This document shows positions 51,586-60,410 of a DNA stretch of 64,000 nt, piece by piece. The notes under the pieces were generated by a model. It worked only from the letters and a program-made list of their open reading frames with translations, ran no database searches and had not been told where the DNA came from. The position numbers were made by a program, and so were the translations under genes. Each line of letters begins with the position of its first letter. The stretch's first letter is position 1. Source of the stretch: Kibdelosporangium aridum (GTDB taxonomy: Bacteria; Actinomycetota; Actinomycetes; Mycobacteriales; Pseudonocardiaceae); the NCBI RefSeq assembly GCF_900176515.1, contig NZ_FWXV01000002.1, positions 620,001-684,000 on the forward strand, in the 5' to 3' direction.

Positions 51586-54500
51586 GTGAGCACGCTGCAG
51601 TTCAAGCGCATGCCACGTCTCGCCGCACCCCGGCCGCCTGGCGGCGAGGTGCACCTCGAGCCGCCACCTGAGGTTCCTCGGGTCATCCCCGGCAGCATCG
51701 TGATGAAGATGATGCCGGTCGTCATGATCGTGGCGATGCTGGGCATGGTCGTGATGATGTTCACCCTCGGCGGTCCGCAGGCGCGCAACCCGATGACGTT
51801 GCTGTTCCCGGTCATGATGATGTTCTCGATGGTCGGCATGTTCGCAGGCGGCGGTGGCCGCAGCGGCGGGCAGAAGAAGGCCGAGATGAACGAGGACCGC
51901 AAGGACTACCTGCGCTACCTCGGCCAGATGCGCGACCGGGCCCGTGAGGCCGCTCGCGACCAGCGGCTGGAGCGGGAGTGGATCCACCCCGACCCCGAGG
52001 CGCTGTGGTCCATCGCCCAGTCCTCCCGGCGGATGTGGGAGCGCCGTCAGTCCGATGCGGACTTCTGCCACCTGCGGGTCGGCCGGGCGTCCACCCGGCT
52101 GGCGACCCGGCTCGTGCCGCCGCAGACCGGACCGGTCGACGAGCTGGAACCGATCGCCACGCTGGCGCTGCGCCGGTTCGTGCGCGCCCACTCGATCGTC
52201 CCGGACCTGCCGATCTCGCTGGCGATCCGCAACTTCGCCGCGGTCAGCTTCTCCGGCGAGAAGGAACTGACCCGCGCGCTGGCCAGGGCGATGCTCGCCC
52301 AGTTGGTGACGTTCCACACCCCGGACGACGTGATCGTCGCCGTGGTGACGGCGGGCCGCGCCAAGGCCGAGTGGGAGTGGGCGAAGTGGCTGCCGCACGT
52401 CCAGCACCCGACGTTGGTCGACGGCATCGGCCAGATGCGGCTGATGGCCGGTTCACTCGCCCAGATCGAGCACTGGCTGGACGATCAGCTGCGCGACCGG
52501 CAGCGGTTCACCCGCAACGCGCCGCCGCAGCCCGACCAGCCGCACATCGTGATCGTGATCGACGACGGCGACGTCACCCGTGAAGAGCAGATCATCCTCG
52601 AAGAAGGCCTGATCGGCGTCACGCTGCTCGACCTGTCCGACTCGCTCGGCAACCTGACCTCGCGACGCGGCCTGCGGCTGGTCGTCGAGCCCACGCGGCT
52701 CGGCGCGCGCAGTGGCCAGAGCGGCGTCGAATGGTTCGGCGCGCCGGACACGTTGACCATCGCCGAGGCGGAAGCGTTGGCGCGCAAGCTTTCCCCGTAC
52801 CGGCTCGGCACCGGCGCCGCGGACTCCGGCGAGGAAGAGCCGCTGCTGTCCAACCCGACGCTGCTGGAACTGCTCGGCATCCCGGGCGACCCGATGACGT
52901 TCGACGTGCAGCAGGCGTGGCGGCCACGGCCAGTCCGCGACCGCTACCGGGTCCCGTTCGGTGTCGGCGAATTCGGCCAGGCCGTCGAGCTGGACATCAA
53001 AGAAGCGGCGATGGAGGGCATGGGCCCGCACGGCCTGTGCATCGGCGCCACCGGTTCCGGTAAGTCGGAGTTCCTCCGCACGCTGGTGCTCGGCATGCTG
53101 GCGACGCACTCGTCGACGATCCTCAACTTCGTCCTCGTCGACTTCAAGGGTGGTGCCACGTTCCTCGGTCTTGACGACGCGCCGCACGTCGCCGCGACCA
53201 TCACCAACCTGCAGGGCGACCTGACGCTGGTCGACCGGATGAAGGACGCGCTGGCCGGTGAGATGAACCGGCGCCAGGAAGCGCTGAAGAACGGCGGCAA
53301 CTTCAAGAACGTCTGGGAGTACGAGAAGGCGCGGGAGAACGGCGCCGACCTCGACCCGTTGCCCGCGTTGTTCATCGTGGTCGACGAGTTCTCCGAGTTG
53401 TTGTCCGCCAAGCCGGACTTCATCGACCTGTTCGTCGCGATCGGACGTCTTGGCCGGTCGCTGCAGATGCACATGTTGCTGGCGTCGCAGCGGTTGGAAG
53501 AAGGCAAGCTGCGCGGCCTTGACTCGCACCTGTCGTACCGGATCGGTCTGAAGACCTTCTCCGCGGCGGAATCCCGTGCGGCCATCGGTGTTCCGGACGC
53601 CTTCGAGCTGCCTTCCATTCCAGGGTCCGGGTATCTGAAGTTCGACACCTCGAGCATGGTGCGGTTCAAGGCGTCCTATGTGTCCGGTCCGTACCGGCCT
53701 GCCGGTATGCAGACCGCGGGCCCGTCGGCGCCGGTGACCAGCGACAAGCGGCCGCGGCTGTTCGTGCCGGACTTCATCGAGATCCCCAAGGAGCCGATCC
53801 GGCCGATCGAGCAGCCCAAGGAGCAGAAGCCGGAAGGCGGCGCCGAGGAGAGCGAGCTCGACGTCATCGTCAAGCGGCTGTACAAGCAAGGCCCGCCCGC
53901 GCATGAGGTGTGGCTGCCGCCGCTGGAGACTCCGAGCACGTTGGACGAGCTGCTGTCCCCGCTGCAGCCCACCGAGGACCGCGGTATGACGGTGCCGGGG
54001 CACTTCGCCAACGGCCGCCTCCAGGTTCCGCTCGGCATCATCGACAAGCCGTACGAGCAGCGGCGCGACTTGCTGTGGGCGGACTTCTCCGGTGCCGCGG
54101 GTCACGCGGCGATCGTCGGTGGTCCGCAGTCCGGCAAGTCGATGCTGCTGCGAACGCTTGTGATGTCGATGGCGTTGACGCACACGCCGCAGGAAGCGCA
54201 GTTCTACTGCCTCGATCTCGGTGGTGGAACGCTCGCGTCGCTGCGTGGGCTGCCGCACGTCGGCGGTGTGGCGTCCAGGTTGGACCCCGACTTGGCCCGG
54301 CGGATGGTCGCCGAGATCACCTCGTTGATCACCGAACGCGAGCAGATGTTCCGTGACCTCGGCATCGACTCGATGGTCGAGTTCCGCAACCGCAAGCGGC
54401 AGGGCCAGATCACCGAGGACCCCTTCGGTGACGTGTTCCTGATCGTGGACGGCTGGCTGAACTTCCGGCAGGAGTTCGAGGCCCTCGAGGCGCAGGTGGT

Positions 54501-55587
54501 CAACCTGGTCGCGCAGGGTCTGTCGTACGGCGTGCACGTGCTCGTGGCCGCCAACCGGTGGGCCGAGATCCGCCCGGCGGTGAAGGACTTGATGGGTACC
54601 CGGTTCGAGCTGCGGCTGGGTGACCCGACCGAGTCGGACATCGACCGCCGCGTCGCGGTGAACGTGCCGGCCGGTCGTCCCGGCCGTGGTCTGACCCGGG
54701 ACAAGCTGCACTTCCTTGTGGGTCTGCCGCGTATCGACGGTTCGCCGAAGGCCGAGGACATCGGTGCCGGTGTGCAGGACGCGACGGCGAAGATCAGGCA
54801 GTTCTGGCGTGGCCCGTCGGCACCGGCGATCCGCCTGCTGCCGGACATGATGTCGTACGACGACCTGATCAAGATGGACAAGCACCGCAACACCAGGTTG
54901 ATCCCGATCGGTGTCAACGAGGACGAGCTGGCGCCCGTATACCTCGACTTCGACGCCGAGCCGCACTTCCTGGCGTTCGCCGACGGCGAGTCCGGCAAGA
55001 CGAACCTGCTGCGCAACATCACGCGCGGCATCATGGAGCGCTACTCCGAAGACCAAGTGGTGGTCCTGCTCGTCGACTACCGCCGCACCATGCTCGGCTT
55101 CATCAACACCGGACACCTGCTGGGCTACGCGGTCTCGGCCAACCAGCTCAACGACATGATGCGCGACGTCGTCAGCTCGCTGAAGAAGCGGCTGCCCGGT
55201 CCCGACACCACGCAGGAGCAGCTGAAGACCCGCTCTTGGTGGTCCGGCCCGGAGTTGTTCGTGATCGTCGACGACTACGACCTGGTGGCCACCCAAGGCG
55301 GAAACCCGCTGCAGCCGCTGCAGGAGTTCCTCCCGCAAGCCAAGGACGTCGGCATGCACATGATCGTCGCCCGCCGATCCGGTGGTGCGTCGCGTGCGTC
55401 CTTCGACCCGATCATCGGCAAGCTGAAGGAACTCTCCGCCCCCGGCCTGGTGATGAGCGCGAGCAAGGACGAAGGCGTCCTGCTCGGCACGTACAAGTCC
55501 AAGCCACTGCCACCCGGCCGAGGCGTGCTGATCACCCGCAAGCAGGGCCAGCAACTGATCCACACCTCGTGGATCCAGCCGGACTGA
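51586..55587 (+). CDS. eccC: Type VII secretion ATPase EccC (fused EccCa/EccCb)
   Basis: 1333 aa, the motor of the secretion system. Two membrane helices (VVMIVAMLGMVVMMFTLGG; LFPVMMMFSMVGMFAGGGG) and a DUF domain precede three FtsK/SpoIIIE ATPase modules. Walker A motifs: GATGSGKS (K493), GGPQSGKS (K851) and ADGESGKT (K1138); the first module has the Walker B VVDEFSELL. The third Walker A has ADGESGKT. GTG 51586 with AGAGGGG upstream. A strong terminator follows. Confidence 0.97.
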   Translation: MSTLQFKRMPRLAAPRPPGGEVHLEPPPEVPRVIPGSIVMKMMPVVMIVAMLGMVVMMFTLGGPQARNPMTLLFPVMMMFSMVGMFAGGGGRSGGQKKAEMNEDRKDYLRYLGQMRDRAREAARDQRLEREWIHPDPEALWSIAQSSRRMWERRQSDADFCHLRVGRASTRLATRLVPPQTGPVDELEPIATLALRRFVRAHSIVPDLPISLAIRNFAAVSFSGEKELTRALARAMLAQLVTFHTPDDVIVAVVTAGRAKAEWEWAKWLPHVQHPTLVDGIGQMRLMAGSLAQIEHWLDDQLRDRQRFTRNAPPQPDQPHIVIVIDDGDVTREEQIILEEGLIGVTLLDLSDSLGNLTSRRGLRLVVEPTRLGARSGQSGVEWFGAPDTLTIAEAEALARKLSPYRLGTGAADSGEEEPLLSNPTLLELLGIPGDPMTFDVQQAWRPRPVRDRYRVPFGVGEFGQAVELDIKEAAMEGMGPHGLCIGATGSGKSEFLRTLVLGMLATHSSTILNFVLVDFKGGATFLGLDDAPHVAATITNLQGDLTLVDRMKDALAGEMNRRQEALKNGGNFKNVWEYEKARENGADLDPLPALFIVVDEFSELLSAKPDFIDLFVAIGRLGRSLQMHMLLASQRLEEGKLRGLDSHLSYRIGLKTFSAAESRAAIGVPDAFELPSIPGSGYLKFDTSSMVRFKASYVSGPYRPAGMQTAGPSAPVTSDKRPRLFVPDFIEIPKEPIRPIEQPKEQKPEGGAEESELDVIVKRLYKQGPPAHEVWLPPLETPSTLDELLSPLQPTEDRGMTVPGHFANGRLQVPLGIIDKPYEQRRDLLWADFSGAAGHAAIVGGPQSGKSMLLRTLVMSMALTHTPQEAQFYCLDLGGGTLASLRGLPHVGGVASRLDPDLARRMVAEITSLITEREQMFRDLGIDSMVEFRNRKRQGQITEDPFGDVFLIVDGWLNFRQEFEALEAQVVNLVAQGLSYGVHVLVAANRWAEIRPAVKDLMGTRFELRLGDPTESDIDRRVAVNVPAGRPGRGLTRDKLHFLVGLPRIDGSPKAEDIGAGVQDATAKIRQFWRGPSAPAIRLLPDMMSYDDLIKMDKHRNTRLIPIGVNEDELAPVYLDFDAEPHFLAFADGESGKTNLLRNITRGIMERYSEDQVVVLLVDYRRTMLGFINTGHLLGYAVSANQLNDMMRDVVSSLKKRLPGPDTTQEQLKTRSWWSGPELFVIVDDYDLVATQGGNPLQPLQEFLPQAKDVGMHMIVARRSGGASRASFDPIIGKLKELSAPGLVMSASKDEGVLLGTYKSKPLPPGRGVLITRKQGQQLIHTSWIQPD

Positions 55588-55601
55588 GCGGCAAGGCAGA
55601 G

Positions 55602-55636
55602 ACGGGGCGCCCCAGGACAAGGGGCGCCCCGTTTTT
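55602..55636 (+). terminator. Terminator of eccC
   Basis: 12-bp GC-rich stem (55602-55613, 55621-55632), 7-nt loop, followed by five Ts. Confidence 0.92.
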
Positions 55637-55675
55637 CGTCCGCACCGGATGGACGAGCCGTGACCGGGGATCCGG

Positions 55676-56584
55676 TCACTTCACGTCAAGCCGGCCCAAT
55701 GGGCTGTCCCGCAAGGCTTTCTGCTCCTGCTGCCAACTCGACTCCTCGATGCCGAGCGCATGCCTCAGGTAGGCCGCGGTCACCCGCTGGATCAGGGCGA
55801 CTTGTCCGGGGTTCTCATCGGTGGTCTCCTTCGCTTCGTAGCCAGGGATGCCACCGAGCGAGTGTTCTGCCCCGAACAGCGTGAGCAGGCTCTTGTCGCC
55901 GGGGCTTAGAAAGTACGGGTCGGTCATCCAGTCAGGGCCTCGGACAGTCAGCGGGGAGTCGTCCTGATCCCCCGCGACCACGAGGGCAGGCGTGGCCATG
56001 TCCGCGAAGCTCGGGTTCATGAACGGGAAGTGCTCGGCCGCGAACGGTGACAGGTCCGCTCCGCCCAGTCCCGCCGTGGCGAACAGCACGCCCGCTTTGA
56101 TCCGCGCGTCGGACAGGTCCTCGCCCTGCTTGGTTTCCGGATCGATGACTCGCAAGCCCAGCAGGTTTCCCGCTGTCTGGCCGCCGAAGGAGTGCCCTGC
56201 GGCGGCGATGCGGTCTCGGTCGGTGCGCCCTGCCAAGCCGGGAACGGCGGCTTCCAGGAGATCAAGCTGATCGAGGACGCGTTTCATGTCCTCGACTCGA
56301 AAGCGCCAGATCCGTGGTGTCCGCGGATCGTCCGGCGGGATGTTCAGCGTTCGCGAGTCGAGGTGAGTGGGCTGGATGACCACGAAGCCGTGCGCCGCCC
56401 AGTAGTCCGCCAATGGGCCGTAGCCGTCCAGCGACGAGCCAAAGCCGTGCGAGAGAACAACAATCGGCAGATCGTGCCCGGTCACGGGCGCGGACACGCG
56501 TACTCGCACGTCCACACCACGGTCTGGAGCCGGCAGCACGATCGGTTTCACGGAAACGATGGGAGTGGCCTTGCCAACGTCCAT
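55676..56584 (-). CDS. Alpha/beta hydrolase (chlorophyllase/PAF-acetylhydrolase-like)
   Basis: 302 aa. Oxyanion region VVLSHGFGSSLDGYGPLADYWAAHGF, nucleophile elbow AAGHSFGGQTAG, acid region VVAGDQDDSPL and catalytic His in FGAEHSLGGIPGYE. No signal peptide. ATG 56584 with AAGGGAA upstream. It follows the luciferase-like oxidoreductase by 11 bp, so they are co-transcribed and probably share the TetR regulator at 57622. Confidence 0.87.
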   Translation of the reverse strand: MDVGKATPIVSVKPIVLPAPDRGVDVRVRVSAPVTGHDLPIVVLSHGFGSSLDGYGPLADYWAAHGFVVIQPTHLDSRTLNIPPDDPRTPRIWRFRVEDMKRVLDQLDLLEAAVPGLAGRTDRDRIAAAGHSFGGQTAGNLLGLRVIDPETKQGEDLSDARIKAGVLFATAGLGGADLSPFAAEHFPFMNPSFADMATPALVVAGDQDDSPLTVRGPDWMTDPYFLSPGDKSLLTLFGAEHSLGGIPGYEAKETTDENPGQVALIQRVTAAYLRHALGIEESSWQQEQKALRDSPLGRLDVK

Positions 56585-56595
56585 GGGTGATTCCC

Positions 56596-57474
56596 TTACT
56601 TCGTGGTTGATGTGATGAGCTCGTCGGCGACCCACTGTGCGACGTCAGCGGGATAGGGCGAGGGCAGTCCGAGGACGATGTGCCTGAAACCGGCGTCGGT
56701 CGCTTCGCTGATCGCGGTCCTGCATGCGCCAGGCTGGTCGTAGTCGACGTGGAGGTGGATCGAGCGGGTGATCGAGGCGGGGTCGCGACCGATTTCCTTG
56801 CAGTAGCGGTCCAGCAGTGCGCTGCGCCGGGCAGCGTCCTCGATGTCTCCGCCGGGGATGTTCCACAGGTCGGCGTGTTCGGCGGCCACCCGTAGCGTCG
56901 CGGAGGAACGTCCGCCGATGAGGATCGGCGGGTGGGGACGCTGGACCGGTTTGGGGTTGCCGAACGCTCCGGTCAGCTGGACGTAGTCGCCGTGGAAGTC
57001 GAACGGCTCAGTCTCGGTCCACAGTCGACGGATGACGGTGCACGCTTCGGCGAAATTCCCCAGCGCGTGTTCGGTGTCGTGGTAGGGCAGGCCGTGCGCT
57101 TCGTACTCACGCCTGGCTATCGGGTGGCTGGGTCGTGAGCCGACACCGATTCCGAAGTCGAGGCGTCCACCCGAGACGACGTCGACAGTTGTGGCGATCT
57201 TGGCCAGTAGTGCGGGTGGCCGGAAACGGTTGCTGGTGACCATCACGCCGATGCGGAGGCGTCGGGTCTGGGCGGCAAGGGCCGCGAGCAGTGTCCATCC
57301 TTCGTGGGTTGGGCCGTTCGGCTCGCCGAAGATCGGCATCAGGTGGTCGTACAGCCATGCGTGCTCGATCTGCGGGATCGCGTCCGCCGCTCGCCAGACC
57401 TGCAGGATGTCGTGGTAGTCGACCTGCGAGGGCGCGGTCATGATCCCGAAACGAGGCCGGGATGTGGTCGGCAT
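56596..57474 (-). CDS. LLM-class (luciferase-like) F420- or flavin-dependent oxidoreductase
   Basis: 292-aa TIM-barrel protein. Motifs: RFGIMTAPSQVDY, AWLYDHLMPIFGEPNGPTHEGW, RIGVMVTSNRFRPPALLAK, VDVVSGGRLDFGIGVGSRP and HPPILIGG. Cofactor F420 is the usual one in this order but cannot be proven here. Divergent from TetR across two operators; first gene of a two-gene operon with the hydrolase. Confidence 0.88.
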   Translation of the reverse strand: MPTTSRPRFGIMTAPSQVDYHDILQVWRAADAIPQIEHAWLYDHLMPIFGEPNGPTHEGWTLLAALAAQTRRLRIGVMVTSNRFRPPALLAKIATTVDVVSGGRLDFGIGVGSRPSHPIARREYEAHGLPYHDTEHALGNFAEACTVIRRLWTETEPFDFHGDYVQLTGAFGNPKPVQRPHPPILIGGRSSATLRVAAEHADLWNIPGGDIEDAARRSALLDRYCKEIGRDPASITRSIHLHVDYDQPGACRTAISEATDAGFRHIVLGLPSPYPADVAQWVADELITSTTK

Positions 57475-57554
57475 GCCAGCCGATGGTCCTTTCGAAAACG
57501 GCAGCGCCGAACAGGGCTTGGCTTGGCTGCCAGCCCTTGCTCTGCCATGATTGG

Positions 57555-57579
57555 TTAAACGGAACCCTGTCCCGTTTAA
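57555..57579. promoter_or_regulatory. TetR operator, site 1
   Basis: 25-bp near-perfect palindrome: TTAAACGGaAC and GTcCCGTTTAA arms about a 3-nt centre, one mismatch. Confidence 0.7.
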
Positions 57580-57581
57580 CG

Positions 57582-57603
57582 ATACGGAACGTTGTCCCGT
57601 TTA
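57582..57603. promoter_or_regulatory. TetR operator, site 2
   Basis: Second copy of the same motif (ACGGAAC-N3-GTCCCGTTTA), centre 25 bp from site 1 and 30 bp before the TetR start. Confidence 0.65.
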
Positions 57604-57621
57604 GCAACGTGGAGGAGTGCG

Positions 57622-58188
57622 ATGGCGGATACGCGGGCCAAGCGGGCAGATGCCCAACGCAACAAGGAGACCCTGCTCGAAGCGGCAGCCGCGGTCTTCG
57701 TGACGTCAGGCGTGGAAGCACCCGTACGCGACATCGCAGCCAAGGCATGCGTCGGAACGGCGACGATCTACCGCCACTTCCCGACTCGGTCGGACTTGAT
57801 CATCGCCGTCTACCGCCACCAGGTCGAAGCGTGCGCCGAGGCCGGGCCTGCCCTGCTGGCCACCAGCGCCAGCCCGCACGCCGCACTCGGCCAATGGATC
57901 AACCTCTTCGTCGATTTCCTGGTCACCAAACACGGACTCGCCGCGGCGCTCAGATCAGACAGCGCCCAGTTCGACGCCCTGCACTCCTACTTCCTCGACC
58001 GTCTGCTGCCGGTGTGCACCGAACTGCTCAAGGCTGCGGCCGAGTCGGGTGAGATCCGCTCCGACGTCGGGGCGTACGAGTTCATGCGTGGCGTCGGCAA
58101 CCTTTGTATCGGCGCGGACAGCGATCCCGACTACGACGCACGGCGAATGGTCGAGCTTCTCACCGCGGGCCTGCGCGTACCGCGCTGA
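57622..58188 (+). CDS. TetR family regulator
   Basis: 188 aa. Helix-turn-helix: RNKETLLEAAAAVFVTSG, RDIAAKACVGTATIYRHFPTRSDLIIAVY. The C-terminal SbtR-like domain resembles that of the TetR at 10028. ATG 57622 has GGAGGAG upstream. It is divergent from the oxidoreductase-hydrolase operon and very likely represses it through the two operators. Confidence 0.92.
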   Translation: MADTRAKRADAQRNKETLLEAAAAVFVTSGVEAPVRDIAAKACVGTATIYRHFPTRSDLIIAVYRHQVEACAEAGPALLATSASPHAALGQWINLFVDFLVTKHGLAAALRSDSAQFDALHSYFLDRLLPVCTELLKAAAESGEIRSDVGAYEFMRGVGNLCIGADSDPDYDARRMVELLTAGLRVPR

Positions 58189-58189
58189 C

Positions 58190-58195
58190 TACCAT
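58190..58195 (+). promoter_or_regulatory. -10 element for leaderless AraC-type gene
   Basis: TACCAT ends six bases before GTG 58202. Confidence 0.5.
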
Positions 58196-58201
58196 TGCTT
58201 T

Positions 58202-58600
58202 GTGTTCAGCCCGGGTGAGGATCAGAACCGACGGCTGCTGCGGGCCAGGGATGCCATGGACAGGGAGTTCGCCGCTCCGCTGAACGTCCCTGCCCTTGCC
58301 CGGATCGCTCTGATGTCGCCGACCCACTTCACTCGCTCGTTCCGGGCGACCTTCGGTGAGACGCCGCACCGCTATCTGCAGCGGCGGCGGATCGAGCGGG
58401 CGATGGCGTTGCTCCGGTCCACTTCGGTCACTGTGACCGATGTGTCCACTCAGGTCGGGTTCGAGAGCCTCGGCACGTTCAGCCGCACGTTCCGTGCCAT
58501 CGTCGGCATATCGCCTTCCGAGTACCGGGCTCGCACGCGGCCCGTGCACGTCCCGGTTTGCTTCGTCAAAGCGTGGAGCAAACCGAGTAGTTTTGGATAA
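58202..58600 (+). CDS. Short AraC-family regulator (DNA-binding domain only)
   Basis: 132 aa, comprising just the two AraC helix-turn-helix units: LNVPALARIALMSPTHFTRSFRATFG and VTDVSTQVGFESLGTFSRTFRAIVGISPSEYR. There is no effector domain. GTG 58202 follows TACCAT at leaderless spacing, 13 bp after the TetR stop. The VOC gene begins 35 bp downstream; an AraC-VOC pair is a common arrangement. Confidence 0.9.
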   Translation: MFSPGEDQNRRLLRARDAMDREFAAPLNVPALARIALMSPTHFTRSFRATFGETPHRYLQRRRIERAMALLRSTSVTVTDVSTQVGFESLGTFSRTFRAIVGISPSEYRARTRPVHVPVCFVKAWSKPSSFG

Positions 58601-58635
58601 GGAGGCCCGGCCGCGGCGGCCATAGGGTTCGGGAC

Positions 58636-59100
58636 ATGTTCACCCGGATCAGCATTCACTCCGTCCATGTCCTCGACCAGGACGAGGCCCTCGACTTCTA
58701 CGTCGGCAAGCTGGGCTTCCAGATCGCCTCCGACGTCGACATGGGCTTCATGCGCTGGCTCACCGTCGCCCTCCCGTCCGACCCGGACCGGCAAATCCTG
58801 CTCGAAGTTCCGGGGCCGCCGTCACTCAGCGACGAGGTTGCCGCGCAGGTGCGGGACCTGGTCACCAAGGGCGCACTCGGTGTCGCGGCGATCCTCAACA
58901 CCGACGACTGCCAGAAGACCTACGACACGCTCAGCGCCAAGGGCGTCGAGTTCACCGAGAAGCCCACGCAGCAGCCGTACGGCATCGACTGCGCGCTGCG
59001 TGACCCGTTCGGCAACCACATCAGGATCACGCAGCCCGCGGAGGGACCGGTGGAGGTGACCGAAGAGGACATCGCCCGTTGGCGGGGCGACAGCAAGTAG
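58636..59100 (+). CDS. VOC/glyoxalase-family protein
   Basis: 154 aa, two beta-alpha-beta-beta-beta modules: SIHSVHVLDQDEALDFYVGKLGFQ and TYDTLSAKGVEFTEKP, ending CALRDPFGNHIRITQP with the usual His/Glu metal positions partly present. TAGGGT lies seven bases before ATG 58636. Could be a glyoxalase-like or resistance-type protein. Its stop abuts the convergent T7SS substrate gene. Confidence 0.88.
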   Translation: MFTRISIHSVHVLDQDEALDFYVGKLGFQIASDVDMGFMRWLTVALPSDPDRQILLEVPGPPSLSDEVAAQVRDLVTKGALGVAAILNTDDCQKTYDTLSAKGVEFTEKPTQQPYGIDCALRDPFGNHIRITQPAEGPVEVTEEDIARWRGDSK

Positions 59101-60102
59101 TCAGTCCTCGTCACCGATCACTGACGGCGAGGCATCAGCCGGTTCGCCGAAGAGGTCGTTGGGGTCGCTGACGACACGGGTTTTGTTGGTGTGCTCCTGG
59201 CTTCCGCCGCCAGGGGCACCACCGAACATCATCGGCGGCACCATCATCCCGCCGCCCATCCCCATCCCACCGGCCGCGGCTGGCCTGGCCGCCGCCGCAG
59301 CGGCTGCCTGTTGAGGCGGCGGGGCCGGGTTCACCTCGCCGATCGCGGCGAAAACCCCGGGGCCTGAGGGCGCAGGCGGACTGGCGGGTGGCCCACCAAG
59401 GGAAGCGGGCGGCCCGCCAACGGCAGCGGCTCCGCCACCGCCCACACCGGCAGCCCCGCTGCCGCCAACAGATGCGGCCGCCGGTTCAGCCGTCTGGTGC
59501 GCCGGAGGCTCGGCGGGCACGTCGATGTCCACCGTCCAGTTCTCCGTCGGGTACGTGTGCGACATCTTCACTCGCTCGAACGCCTTCGAACCGTCGACTC
59601 CGTCGCACAGGTTCACGAACGCCTCCAGCACCTGCCGGACCGACTCGAAGGACTCCCGGATCGGCTTGCGCATGGTCTCGATGTGCTGGCGGGTCCGCTC
59701 TTCCCCCAGTGGCATGGCCATCGACTGGGCGCTTGCTTCCGCCGTGTCGGACAGGACGTCGCCCATCTCCATCACGATCTCGCGGATTCCGTCGGCCGTT
59801 TTGTCCAGGACCTTTGCCATGGCGTGCATCGCGTCCGACATGTCGTTGCCCGCGAGACCGACCGTCTGCATGTAGTCCACAAAGGAGTCCGCGGTTTTGC
59901 CTTCCCAGGCCGCGTCGAGCGCGCCGAGGGGTTTGTTCAGGCTCGCTGTCACCTCGTCGGCCGCTGTCGCTGCCGCGCGCCACCGGTCCGCTTCTTCGTG
60001 CATGTCGCTCCAGCGGCCCACCACTGGGGCGAAGTACTCCTCGACGATGTCGGGCACCCCGAGGTCCCTGCACAGCTGCGACAGGTAGTCGAGGTTGTTC
60101 AT
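59101..60102 (-). CDS. Large WxG-type putative T7SS substrate (third family member)
   Basis: 333 aa. Helical N-terminal domain (~1-205) with WEG at 66-68 (GALDAAWEGKTADSFVDYM). Ala/Gly/Pro-rich spacer, Gly/Met-rich stretch (GGMGMGGGMMVPPMMFGG), then the tail NDLFGEPADASPSVIGDED, which matches the GDLF-acidic tails of the proteins at 33750 and 36083. ATG 60102 overlaps the EspC-like stop (ATGA). No third small gene follows. Secretion inferred. Confidence 0.85.
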   Translation of the reverse strand: MNNLDYLSQLCRDLGVPDIVEEYFAPVVGRWSDMHEEADRWRAAATAADEVTASLNKPLGALDAAWEGKTADSFVDYMQTVGLAGNDMSDAMHAMAKVLDKTADGIREIVMEMGDVLSDTAEASAQSMAMPLGEERTRQHIETMRKPIRESFESVRQVLEAFVNLCDGVDGSKAFERVKMSHTYPTENWTVDIDVPAEPPAHQTAEPAAASVGGSGAAGVGGGGAAAVGGPPASLGGPPASPPAPSGPGVFAAIGEVNPAPPPQQAAAAAAARPAAAGGMGMGGGMMVPPMMFGGAPGGGSQEHTNKTRVVSDPNDLFGEPADASPSVIGDED

Positions 60103-60410
60103 GGGTTCTCCGCCCGTTTCATCGTGTGGACGGTGTCCTTGTCGCTCGACTGGTAGCGCTCGGCGACGTGCGTGAGCGTGTCCGATGCGGCGTTCAGGGT
60201 CTCGATGGCTCTGGTCAGTTGATCGCGCAGTGTGCTTGCGGCGCGGGAGTACGCGTCCGCCGTGCGCACCTGGCGTCCGAGTTCGCCGAACGCCTCGGTG
60301 CCCAAGGAGCCGTTCAGGGTCAGCGCCGTGCTGTCCAGGCGGTCCGCACCGGCGGCCATGGTCTTCGCATAGCCGGCGACCGCGTCCGGATCGATCTTCA
60401 CACCGGCCAT
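60099..60410 (-). CDS. EspC-like type VII secretion target
   Basis: 103 aa hairpin: DPDAVAGYAKTMAAGADRLD, FG turn at 41-42 (TEAFGEL), STLRDQLTRAIETLNAASDTL, then a YxxxD motif (Y86-D90 in ERYQSSD). It fits the EspC/ESX-1 small-substrate family better than its relatives at 35164 and 38349, which lack YxxxD/E. GGGAGG precedes ATG 60410. Coupled to the downstream large substrate. Confidence 0.87.
   Translation of the reverse strand: MAGVKIDPDAVAGYAKTMAAGADRLDSTALTLNGSLGTEAFGELGRQVRTADAYSRAASTLRDQLTRAIETLNAASDTLTHVAERYQSSDKDTVHTMKRAENP

Noticed and set aside
52453..55620. 1055-residue frame antisense to eccC
   Set aside because: Mirrors the eccC codons, is rich in Arg/His/Gln/Val with no domain, and the sense strand encodes an unmistakable EccC.
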